In this document: positions 21,115 through 30,885 of the stretch, piece after piece
Numbering within the stretch: position 1 is the stretch's first letter
Layout: each line of letters begins with the position of its first letter
NCBI RefSeq assembly: GCF_020379485.1
Contig: NC_063443.1
Coordinates: forward strand, 19,277,531-19,341,530
Direction of reading: 5' to 3'
DNA length: 64,000 nt
Source of the DNA: Brassica napus
Taxonomy: Eukaryota > Streptophyta > Magnoliopsida > Brassicales > Brassicaceae
Notes under the pieces: model-generated
The model's input: the letters and a program-made list of their open reading frames with translations, nothing else
Told to the model about the DNA's origin: nothing
The model's database searches: none
Translations under genes and position numbers: made by a program

Positions 21115-23860
21115 TAATATTTTCTTTCTAATCTTCAGTCATATAGACTTTGACTGAATGGTATACCTTGCGCAACTGTCATTAGTGGGAAAATTTGATT
21201 CCTAGTTAAGCTGTAAAACTGCCAATCAGGTAAAACTACATTTTCCTACATTTTCTCTAGTTACTATTCAATCAAAAGTAAAGTTACACTCATTGTTGGG
21301 CTACATTTTACGAAAGTAATTCTTGTGTTTCATTTTTCCTCTTTTTTATTTTCTTTCATTTCCACCTTTTTTGTTACTTTCATTTACTCCAAAAGTTCCC
21401 AATCAGGCTCCTAGAAGTTCATGAGCATCATGGTGATAACGATAACTGTCACTTCCAGTTTTTAGATTTGGATCCAAATCTAAAATAGTGATGGCTTTCT
21501 AGTATTTGCTTACGCTGGTATAAACAACTTTTATATATCTTTGATTGTATTACACATTTTAAAATTGTCTACTGAACATGGTTTACGTTTACAATTTTGA
21601 TGCTTGATAAAATAATTATAGAATTTTCAAATTCAACGCTTAATATGTGTGAGAGGTTGTTATATGAAGGTGATGGTTTGATATATCTCTATTTCAACTC
21701 ATTTAAACATCGATGTTGTTTTTTTAATAAATAGATATATTATTTGGAAGTTATGTTTATTTTATATTTATATCAACAGTTTTGAAAGGTGAATGCAAGT
21801 TTAAAATTCTCTGGCATCACCACACTTCGCGCGAGTCCACTAACTACTACAATTACATCAAAATCATTAAGAATATTAAGGTCTGTTTTTTACTGGTAAA
21901 AAATCTTTGAAAAAGGTAACGCAGACATGCATATATGAGAAGATCGACGGTAGTATTAAATATAATTTCTGATAGTTAATTCTCGAAATGTAACATAAAC
22001 GAACAAGTATACAATAATTATACATATCTTATAGATTAGATTACATTGAAAATTCCATAAATAATGCAACTCAACCTCTATTTTGGCTTTTTGTGTTTGC
22101 CTTCTTTTGGTCCATTGGATGCTTTAATATTCCCTTCTTGGTATCCAAAGTTTGTATATACGACTTTAAAATCTCATTATTTAGTTTTATCATATGTAAT
22201 TGATACGTCTATACAATTATACAAAATAATTTTTTTTGATTCAACCGTAAATTCTGGAACTAAAACTTTGATTCCAATATAGATCGGATTTATCTCTTTT
22301 TGTATCTTTACAACACAAAGTTAGCATAAATATTGTTATATAAACGTCATATTATGACTCCACTTGTGCCTTGTTAATTATTACTTTGTGTAACAATTGT
22401 ATTTGAATATGGATGCTGGTGTTATTATTAAACTCCCTCCGGTCAATATTCAAATAAGTTAGACGTCACGTCATTATAAAAATATGATTTAGACGTATCA
22501 AACAACATGATGGATATATAGCATATCTGCAAAAGTTGGTTTCTGGTTAAAAACTTGGAATAAAAGTTATTTTAGTTTAAGCTTTGAAAGACAGAAAAGT
22601 CGCGGGCTGTGTTTCAGCTAGAACACAAGGAACCGACATGATTCTACCGACCCTTGAAACACTATAACATTCACTTTGGATTAAGTTGCATGGCTCTGTA
22701 ACCTGACACAGTTAACAAACTTGCCTATCCATATACCCGCGAGATAACACTTTTGTAGTATTTGGGCTAAAGTGGTTTGCAACCCAAGTCCATAACGTAT
22801 AGCAGAGCGTTTTGTACTTAAAATAGGACTATGCAGCGGTGAATAGTGTCTTACTGTTTGTTCATTAAACAACTCCGAAAATTTGAAAACTGTAAATAAT
22901 GTGTAATGTGTCCTGATAACTAAAGAAATACACACAAGAGTGCTTGAATCCCGAAACGAGAGATCAATAAGTCATTAACTTTTTCTCTTTACTATTATGA
23001 AGCAATGTCTCTTTCAATATAGATCAAAGAAAATGGAAGTAAAGATGACATAATAAATAATAAGTGTGAAGAAGGCTCTTCTTCTTGTGAGTTTCATGAT
23101 TATATGACAGCTAATCTCACCAATGTCATAAAGTCTTAGACAGTGGCTAAACAATGCTTTCCCGACCTGCAAGCAAATAAGACGCGTTTCCGGAAAAACA
23201 TACAAGAAACTGAATCAGATCTTCATTTGTTGGCGGTATTAAGCAATGCACAAAAATAATAATGTTATGAGGGATGATCACAGAATAGCTCAATGAGCTA
23301 CAAGAAGAATGGTTCAGTTCTACTATCTTAAACAACCGAGATGGGAGAACAAATTGTTTGCTCATGCATCCATTATTAGTGTTTTAATGAATCAATCAAA
23401 CTGCTTGAATATAGTTCTCAAAATCTTTTGATAGCGAATAAGTTATAAAAGCTTATAATCAGCATGCAACAAGCACTCCATGAACGAATACATATGTCAA
23501 AAGTATGGCAAGCAACTCCTTAGTACAAAATCTAAAACTGCGCCAAAACTGTAAAATGAGTAAAAAACAAGTTCTGAAAACTTCTTTCGATAAATGCATT
23601 TCATTAACTTTCACCCTGTTCTTCATGTTTGTATCTACTGCCAAAATTGGCACACACACCTCCAACGAACAAAGATAACAGATTCTTATCCACAAGTACT
23701 CTGACTAGCTATTCTATTTCCATTCATTTAATTCGTCCTATAGCAAAACAAGATGAAACAACAAGTAATGAGTATTCACCATTGAGCATTCACCATTGAT
23801 TCCCCATATGCTTATTCTAACAAACAGTGATGAAATTTCAGACTCACCAGAAAAAACAAA
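21115..23860. other. Spacer and LPP-gamma downstream region
   Basis: No supported gene. Sequence is AT-rich up to about 22600. 22600-23860 has somewhat more balanced composition and several short minus-strand ORFs (22681, 23147, 23459), none with a recognisable domain; this may include long or spliced 3' UTR of the minus-strand LPP-gamma gene. ACTCCCTCCGGTC at 22433 resembles a MITE end without a partner. Confidence 0.4.
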
Positions 23861-24541
23861 TCAATCAGACTTTGGGCCGCCCTCCATGTTCTTCCTAGCA
23901 GCCCTAGCATTATCATACTCAAACTTCAACACATCAGGAATATGAGAAGTATCCTTAACACACAGCATCCTCCCCAACGCACTCTCCTCAATCACCTCAA
24001 AATAACGATACAACACACTATTCACCACCCAGAACCAACTCCCCCCAACAACCACCCCCAACGCCGCCCCCGCGAAAACCTGCACCACCGTGTGATACCC
24101 CAAATAAACCCTCGAATACATCGTCACAACCGCAAGACACCAATGCAACAGATTCAGAATCCATCTGCTCCTCAACCCGAACCAGAACCCGATCCCTTTG
24201 CACCCCATCAAACTAAAGTACGTCGCGAAGAAGAACATGAACTGCGAGTGGCTCGACGGCCACCCGTGCGAGTCGCAGGCCTCGAGCAGGGCGCACGTCT
24301 CGGGGCGGGCCTGCTCGACTGTGGTCTTGATGAACTCGTTGATGAACTGCGAGATCACGAGGCCTACGCCGAAGAAGATCCCCTGGAGCTCGCGGCGGAA
24401 GAGGAAATGGGAGACGAATCCGCCGAGGCTGATGAAGACGGGGACGAGGGAGATCCAGGCGAGGAAGTGGCCGAGCTGATCGCCGCGGCGGTAGCGGACG
24501 TGCGTGAGAGTTACGGCTTTGAGCTGGTGTGGTAGGTCCAT
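23861..24541 (-). CDS. LPPG: Lipid phosphate phosphatase gamma (PAP2 family)
   Basis: A single exon of 226 aa, starting MDLPHQLKAVTLTHVRYRRGD. PAP2-type enzymes remove phosphate from lipid phosphates. LPP-gamma was described as a plastid phosphatidate phosphatase and also resembles dolichyl-diphosphatase. Visible motifs: KTTVEQARP (phosphatase motif 1, about residues 72-80), GWPSSHSQ (motif 2, about 93-100) and SRVYLGYHTVVQV (motif 3, about 143-155). The third motif has Gln where classical PAP2 enzymes have Asp. Four or five membrane segments are evident (HFLAWISLVPVFISLGG, FMFFFATYFSLMG and others). The frame is open upstream, but 24541 fits the family start. Position matches At5g03080. Confidence 0.93.
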   Translation of the reverse strand: MDLPHQLKAVTLTHVRYRRGDQLGHFLAWISLVPVFISLGGFVSHFLFRRELQGIFFGVGLVISQFINEFIKTTVEQARPETCALLEACDSHGWPSSHSQFMFFFATYFSLMGCKGIGFWFGLRSRWILNLLHWCLAVVTMYSRVYLGYHTVVQVFAGAALGVVVGGSWFWVVNSVLYRYFEVIEESALGRMLCVKDTSHIPDVLKFEYDNARAARKNMEGGPKSD

Positions 24542-24959
24542 TTGGGGTGGGTAGATCCAGAGGAATCTTTGAGCTTCTTCGTCTTCTCCCTTGACGGAAA
24601 CGTGGATGAGAAAGAAAGAGCCAGACGGTGAGGCTCCGGAGGAAATGTGGATGCGTGACACGTGTCACGTGCGTCACGTTACATTACGGTGTACGCAAGC
24701 GACAAGTTAGAAGTCGACACGTTATGTATAGGGTTTGCCACATCAGCAACAGCAGGTTTGGTCAATTTGTTATTTGCCGACAAAAGACGAAGAAGCTAAA
24801 TTGCTATTTTTTTTTTTAATTTTATCGTTGACCAAAATAAATAAAAATTGCTATTTTATCTACACTTGGAAATACGAACTAGTCATTCAAAAAAAAAAGG
24901 AAATACAAACTTGTTTTATACTCCTTAGCTGTGAAACCTAATTGTCTCACCAACCAAAG
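24542..24959. other. LPP-gamma promoter and spacer
   Basis: It contains the LPP-gamma leader and a G-box cluster at 24659-24680. The rest is AT-rich. The antisense ORFs here are shadows of the GC-rich LPP-gamma 5' part. Confidence 0.5.
24657..24680. promoter_or_regulatory. Clustered G-boxes upstream of LPP-gamma
   Basis: Two CACGTG cores (24659-24664 and 24666-24671) followed by CACGTT, within 24 bases and about 120 bases upstream of the LPP-gamma start. The first sits in the palindrome GTGACACGTGTCAC. G-boxes bind bZIP, bHLH and PIF-type factors, which suggests ABA or light control; this is an inference. Confidence 0.5.
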
Positions 24960-26042
24960 TTAGAGATGGTGGACGAGACACGAGACGGAGTGGCAGCATC
25001 ATCGCTAGTGGAGTCGCTAGACACAGCTCCGATTCTTCCCCAGACACCAAACTAGTCGACAAAACAGTGGAAGGTGTTGATATCATCAGCTGTATGCCGC
25101 ATGAGATCATCCACTATATGTTTGGTGCATCACAGTGGAAGGTGTTGATATCATCAGCTGTATGCTGCATGGAGGCATGTTTGGTGCCACACACCTTGTC
25201 TCGACTTTGATTGTTTCAACAAATATGGACATTGGGCACAGTTGAAGGCTCCAGATATAAACCAAACCCTACGTTCCTACAGAGCACCGAAAATCACGAG
25301 GTTCCATCTTCAAACAGGGGTCTTAAAGATGCTAGCCAAATTACAAAACGCAGAAAGGCTTTCTTTTGGGGGTTCCCTTTTTCAGGTTTGTATGCTCATC
25401 CTATCTAGTTAGTTAATTAAGGTCGGCTTAAAAACTTTCTATAACGTAGAATCACTGTTTGTTTGATGATTAACTAAGGGTTTCATTGTTTAACAAAACG
25501 TTTTAAAGCCAAATAAACATCATCCGTAATATGAACGCTTTCTAAACATCAAGCTGGTCTGTAACAAACATTTTCATTAACCCGTGAGACCTTCTCATTA
25601 TTTTTTGCTAGATTCTGTCTCTCGCTGAGCTCCGTGGTGTTTCTTTCCCAACGTTCAAGGTCCAAACATTGACGCTTAAAACCAGGTTTGCAAAATCTTT
25701 TGTTCCTGGTATAACAAGGTTACTACATAACTCACCTGGATTAAAGAAGCTAATAGTAGTACACACATTTATGACATTGACATAGAGGTATTTTTTTTTT
25801 CTTTGTATAATAAACAATGCATGCTATTATGCTAATATGTATGTATGCGTTGGAGTAACTCTTTTGATGCTCTACAGGATTGGTATCTGGACAACTATTT
25901 GAATTCGCAAGGCTTGAATCCAGATCAATGTTGGAGATCAAAATATGATGTGTTTCCTACCTCAGATGAGTCTGATATGATTGTACGTAATGAGGCATCA
26001 TTATGGGAACTCGTGGTGTCGTTCGTTGAAATGGTGCTCAAA
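24960..26042 (+). pseudogene. Degenerate F-box/LRR (FBD-type) gene
   Basis: Pieces of one F-box/LRR gene occur in order. F-box start GVDIISCMPHEIIHYMF lies at about 25073-25123. HVWCHTPCLDFD..INQTLRSYRAPKITRFHLQ (25176-25312) is followed directly by VLKMLAKLQNAERLSFGGSLFQ and a splice donor at 25385, so the middle leucine-rich part is deleted. LAELRGVSFPTFKVQTLTLKTRF..GLKKLIV lies at about 25610-25760. The C-terminal DWYLDNYLNSQGLNPDQCWRSK exon begins at 25878. A 40-base direct repeat (25064 and 25132) shifts the F-box frame. Segments correspond one to one with the intact gene at 42454-44198. It abuts the importin fragment at 26091. Confidence 0.75.
25064..25171. repeat. 40-base direct repeat inside the F-box pseudogene
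   Basis: ACAGTGGAAGGTGTTGATAT and the bases after it occur at 25064 and again at 25132, with one mismatch over about 40 bases. The 68-base offset shifts the reading frame and inactivates the F-box. It resembles a small tandem duplication. Confidence 0.75.
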
Positions 26043-26090
26043 AATTACATTGTAATCTGAGATTACTAGTCTCATTATGGATTAGTATAG

Positions 26091-27383
26091 GGACCTGAAT
26101 CAAAGGCGGCAGCACAACTTGTCAGAGTCGATGGGATAGTTGACGTAATTCTCCGACATTTGAAAAAATCGTGAGCAAAGTTTCATCTCTCTTATCTCTT
26201 ATTGCAGCAAGTGATAAATTTATCTTAAATGTTATTGATTTTTGGATTCAGGGATGAAGAAATTGCCATGGAAATTGCTTGGATCATTGTGTACCTTTCT
26301 GCCCTCTCAGATATCGCTACACGTATGCTTTTGAAGGGAGGCATTCTTCAACTACTAGTCGAAAGATTAGCAACTTCAGATAGCCTGCAACTTCTCATCC
26401 CGGTAACTTTCAGAGAGACCTAATTGTTCCCAAGAGACAGGATTCTAGTTAGTGCAGTTCATATATTACCGTGGATTATGAAACTTGAGTTTAATTTCAG
26501 GTTCTACGAAGTTTAGGCAACTTTGTTTCTGTGGATCCGAAAGCAATGTTAACCATCCTTATCGGTGGAAAGAACACTGAAGGTTAGTATCTGTTAACTA
26601 TTTCGGTTGAAACACCATTACCTTAATCATTTCTCTTGTTCAAGCTACTGACATTCCGGATGTAATTCCAGAAAGTGTCATTGGTGTGCTTGCAAAGTGC
26701 TTAAGGAGCGATCACCGTGTCTTAAAGAAGGTCAGTTCGTTTTTTCTATTTTATCTGAAGATTTCCCTTTCTCATCACTGAACTCATTTTTTTAGGAAGC
26801 TGCGTGGGTGTTATCTAATATAGCTGCGGGGGATCTATTGAACACAAGAGAATGATACATTCTACTGAAGCAATGCCCTTGTTGATAGAGCTTCTTTCTA
26901 CATCACCTTTTGATATAAGGAAAGAAGTTGCGTACGTCTTAGGAAATCTCTGTGTAGAATCTGCAGAAGGAGACACAAAACCAAGGATAATTCAAGAGCA
27001 CTTGGTCTCCATTGTCAGTGGCGGTTGCCTCCCGGGTTTTATTAACCTGGTCAGATCTCCTGATATCGAAGCTGCTAGGCTTGGTCTTCAGTTCATTGAG
27101 CTGGTAAGCAACTAACTGAACGGTCCAAAAAGCTCAGTGAGACCCGAGGTTGAGTTTCCTTCTATGTTTTTGGATCCAGAATCATCCTGATGGATTTTGA
27201 TTATTCTGGTATGGTTAGGTATTAAGAGGAATGCCAAACGGAGAAGGTTCAAAGATTGTGGAAGGAGAAGACGGTATAGATGCAATGCAAAGGTTCCAGT
27301 TCCATGAAAACGAAGAGCTGAGAGTGATGGCAAACAGTCTTGTGGATAAATACTTTGGTGAAGATTATGGAATCAATGAATGA
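26091..27383 (+). pseudogene. Importin-alpha (IMPA-9-like), 3' half only with frameshift
   Basis: Exons 26091-26170, 26252-26402, 26501-26582, 26672-26730, 26796-27103 and 27229-27383 encode the C-terminal armadillo repeats of importin-alpha: GPESKAAAQLVRVDGIVDVI, then EIAWIIVYLSALSDIATRML, RSLGNFVSVDPKAML, SVIGVLAKCLRS and EVAYVLGNLCVESAEGD, ending KYFGEDYGINE. The importin-beta-binding domain and first armadillo repeats are missing; F-box debris occupies that place. In exon 5, after NIAAG at about 26829, a small indel in a G run shifts the frame to a TGA, while the following bases (ATTGAACACAAGAGAATG) still match in another frame. Splice sites remain intact, so decay is recent. Position fits At5g03070. 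Confidence 0.8.
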
Positions 27384-27777
27384 AATCTCCTCGGAGTTTA
27401 GGGTAATCCCTGTGAGAATAGAAAGAAAGAAAGTCTGGATGATGGAATCAAAGAAAAGCAGTCATCGTGGCTTTGCTTATACGGAAAGAAACTGAGAGAG
27501 AAAGAGTTGACAACATTAGGGCTTGGATCTTTTTTTTTGGGTTGTGTTGTTGTATTGACATGTGTAATACAGTTTTGCCTCCCCAGGTGGGATTTTTTGT
27601 ATTAATATTACTAGCAGGCCAATATGAGGGCAGGAGTAGTAAATTGCTCAACCTTTGCTATTGGCGCACAAGGTTAACTCTAATCAATTTATTAGCTGTA
27701 TGCATTTTCAAGGATTTGAAACCCAATTCCCCCAAAGACAAATTAATTTAGTGAATTGTGTTTTTAACAAGAAAATA

Positions 27778-28012
27778 CTTTTTCCATTTCATATTAAATG
27801 TTGTTATAGCCAAAGTTTTCGTTATGAAATAAATGTTTTATGATTTCAATACAATTTTTTCTTAATTTATCCTTTTCATCTTTAATTAAACTAAAATAAA
27901 TAATAAATATATTATATAATTCTAATGGTCAAAGTAGAGTAATTTGAGCATTTAACCAATTTTTTAATTTGTTGCAAAACTATACAACATAACTAATTTG
28001 CAAAGGAAGGAG
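27778..28012. mobile_element. Degenerate Stowaway-like MITE (tentative)
   Basis: The left side TACTTTTTCCATTTCATATT and the right side, which ends GCAAAGGAAGGAGTA, form a weak inverted repeat next to TA. The interior is AT-rich and noncoding. Mismatches are many, so this is tentative. Confidence 0.35.
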
Positions 28013-28252
28013 TATCTAGCAATCACCATGGAATGAAATTAATTGAAAACTAAGGTAAGTATATTAAAGAAGTGCACGAAGGGTTTAAGAATTTGGATTA
28101 AGTTAATCTAACATTAAACAATAGTTTAGTTTGAAATTAGTATTAGTTCAATGCGAGATAATGATCAATGGATACTGTCTTTTCGTATTCCCGCTTCATC
28201 TTCTGTGCTTTTAATAATTTAGCGCTGAGTTTCTTCCTCTCTAGCCACTTCC

Positions 28253-28278
28253 TCTCTCTCTCTCTCTCTCTCTCTCTT
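28253..28278. repeat. (TC)n microsatellite in a 5' leader
   Basis: An uninterrupted CT/TC run of about 26 bases in the region upstream of the coiled-coil gene. CT-rich leaders are common in plant promoters and 5' UTRs. Confidence 0.8.
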
Positions 28279-28711
28279 GTGCCCTTTTTGACTAATTGCT
28301 CTCTAGCTTTGAAGAAGAAGAAGAGAAAGAGATCCTGGGTAAGGTTCTCGTCACAATTATTCTTCTTTCCAGTCCACATTTTGTTTGGTTAAGAACTTAA
28401 GATTTTGAGAAAATTACTCTAAATCCGAGATTTTTTTTTAAAAAAAATTGTTCTTTTCTTCGTTGCAGCTTAGAAAGATTCAAACTTTAGGTTGCTGCTG
28501 GTTAGAACCTTGTTGATTTCTCTTTTATTGTACATTTCTGACTCAAAATTATGAAAAAAATTGCTGGAAACCCGAGGCTAAGTAAGCAGCTTAGAACGAA
28601 AATGGGTTTATGATTTCTTCATAATCTGTGAAAAAGTTTGTAAATTTGAGCTCTAGCGAAAGCTTGGGGATGATTCTGTTTGTGTTGTTTCAGGGTTAGG
28701 GTTCGAAGGCC

Positions 28712-29575
28712 ATGTCTGCTGCTCAGGAGGACTTGTTGTTGACGACAAGACACCAGATGCTGATGGAGAATCACGAGAGCCTGAAGCAAGACTACGCGAG
28801 CCTCGAGCAAAGGTTTAAGCTTGTGGAAGATTTGAATGCGATGATGAAGCCGCGTCTTCAGAATCAGAGCCAGTCTAAGGAGCTGCGCTTGCTCAAGGAT
28901 CTCGAGAGGGAGAGGAAGGAGAAGGAAGAGTTCAAGAAGATGGTCGAGGTCCTTGAGGCCACGAACAGTGAACTGATGCTCAAGAACGAGGAGCTTTTGA
29001 CTGCGTTGGAGAAACAAGAGGATGAGGAGAAGAGGCAGGAGGAGAAGTTTGATGAGTTAGCGAGGATATGTGATGAGCTTGAAAAGGAGTGTTTGCATTT
29101 AAAATCACTCTATGATGATCCTAAGAGACTCAACGGTGGGCAAGGAAAGAGCAATGTGGGTTTGGAAGATGATGTCTTTGTGGTGGGTGAGAGTCATAAT
29201 GCTGTGAAGAACAACAACAACAACACAGTGGCTGGTATGTTTGATGAAGCTCTTGTTATATATGTTATGTAAACAAAAAAGGTTTTGCTTTGAATCTTTC
29301 TCTGTGTGTGTGCAGATGCGATTGTGCTCAGTGACGAGAGTGATGCTGAGTCTGATAGACCCACGAGAGAGAGCAACGTAAACACTCCATTGCGTGGTGT
29401 TATAAAACAAGAAGAAGAAGAAAGCAGCAATGGAGTAAACTCATCACAAGTAAAGCGTTCATCAAAATCAAAAGTGAAGCATCCATCAAGCTCCTCCTCG
29501 TCATCATCATCATCAGATGTATATGTTGTTTCGCTTAAAGGATGCAGGGATGATGGTTATAACAAGACGTTGTAG
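28712..29575 (+). CDS. Coiled-coil protein of unknown function (260 aa)
   Basis: Exons 28712-29234 and 29316-29575. Residues 10-140 are a highly charged heptad-rich coiled coil (LMENHESLKQDYASLEQRF, KELRLLKDLERERKEKEEF). An acidic stretch follows (DAIVLSDESDAESDRP), then a Ser-rich low-complexity tail with a run of serines ending SDVYVVSLKG. There is no signal peptide, membrane span or enzyme motif. Gene order suggests the orthologue of Arabidopsis At5g03060, described only as unknown. The donor at 29234 (GCTG/GTATGT) and acceptor at 29315 give the frame join D-A-I-V. The tail could be a phosphorylation or SUMO-interaction region, but this is speculative. Confidence 0.8.
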
Positions 29576-30232
29576 AAGCCGTCGGGTGCAGGGTTATTAT
29601 ATTAAGTTTCATCTTGTTTAGGTGAATTCTATTTGTTTTCAAGTACACTACTTAGACCGTATATATATACGGAGTATTATTCGGCTTAATATCTAATCTG
29701 CTTCCTAATCCATGCATGGTTTTAAGTTCTTTTTATTTTAGTATCGTATTAGGAATTTTAATCATCCACTAGTAATGAGGAAGTGGTGGTTTTATACTCG
29801 TAATAATTAAAATATTAATTAATTATACCAAACTTAAATGTTCAAATGGTTAATTCGTCGCTCGCTGCTTCCCATTTTCTACACTCGCGCTCACACTAAA
29901 CCTCCTTCATCTTCTTCTCTCAAGCTCCTCCCGAGCGAGCGAGCGATTCTTCGCTCTTCTTCATCGCGTTTGCTAAATCGTAAGTTTTCTCTCTGTTTCG
30001 TTTGTCGATCTCGATCTAGTTTCTCTTTTCGGTTCGATTGTAGAATCTTCAGAGTAGATTGATAGTTCGGGATGTTAATTATCGTATACAGTTTTAGATC
30101 GGGAATCGAGAATCTGTTGCGGTGCTTTAGGAAGTAGCTGATTCCATCGATTTGATTAGAATACTTAATCGAAACCTGCTTATGTTCATGAGAATCGTCT
30201 CCAACTGCTGCAGGTTTAGGTGATCACTGAAA
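29576..30232. other. Spacer with 5' UTR of the gene at 30233
   Basis: 29838-30232 is a CT-rich leader; GTAAGTTTT near 29980 and an AG at about 30213 look like a 5' UTR intron. The 74-codon ORF at 29838 is not supported as a gene. Confidence 0.45.
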
Positions 30233-30885
30233 ATGGAGGAGGAAGGAGGAGACGGAGGGTCTCGTAAACGCGTGAAACCATCTGTATGTTTCTTATCTTC
30301 CGTTGATCATCTTCTGATTATGATGATCTGATTGATTCTCTAGTAGTGGATTTAGTTAGATACTTTTTTTTTTGAAATTTTTTTGATAGGATGAAGAGGA
30401 GAAAGAAGGAGAGACGAGAGATGGAATGAGCCTTGATGAGAATGAGACGACGAAACTTGTTGCTTCTGATGAGATGGAACTTCGCATTTCTCAAATTCTC
30501 GACAAGATTGAGAGCTTCACTCAGACTGTAAAGCTCTCCGATGAATTACACAACGCATTTTTGATATGTTCATCATCACTGATGATTATGATTCTTGTTT
30601 CTGTAGGTTTCTAATCTGCTGGATTCAGGAAAGACGATGTTCAAGGAACTGAGTAACGAATTTGAAGAACGTTTGATCATGTAAGATTGGAAAAGAGACT
30701 CTATAAGGTTTATGTATGTACCACAATTTGAGATGTTGAGATGAAACAGGATACACAAGGAACATGTTGAGAAGTGGCAGGAGGAGATCAAGGAGTTGCG
30801 TTTGCTTGATGCATCAAACGAGGACACTACTTCCCTCTTGCACAACGCTCGCTTTCTGATTCAGAATCCTAACATTGAGGCTTGA
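30233..30885 (+). CDS. Small acidic/coiled-coil protein, unknown function (132 aa)
   Basis: Exons 30233-30283, 30390-30527, 30607-30680 and 30750-30885 join in frame. The N-terminus is Glu/Gly/Lys-rich (MEEEGGDGGSRKRVKP). The rest is a helical, probably coiled-coil region (MELRISQILDKIESFTQTV, NLLDSGKTMFKELSNEFEE, HVEKWQEEIKELRLLD), ending LIQNPNIEA. It has no catalytic motif or membrane segment. Gene order points to Arabidopsis At5g03050, an uncharacterised protein. Four exons with clean GT-AG sites and phase-compatible junctions make it a real gene. Confidence 0.82.

Larger units (their letters stand above)
27384..28711. other. Spacer with possible MITE and leader of the coiled-coil gene
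   Basis: No gene is supported. 28160-28711 probably includes the promoter, a CT-rich leader and a 5' UTR intron of the gene at 28712. Confidence 0.45.

Noticed and set aside
22433..22590. ACTCCCTCCGGTC resembling a MITE terminus
   Set aside because: No inverted partner or TA duplication found in the following kilobase.
23942..24535. Open frame of 197 codons on the plus strand
   Set aside because: Entirely antisense to the well-supported LPP-gamma exon in a GC-rich stretch; composition (Pro/Arg/His then Glu/Asp) is a shadow.
29838..30062. 74-codon ORF upstream of the gene at 30233
   Set aside because: Ser/Arg-rich translation of a CT-rich leader; fits a 5' UTR with intron.
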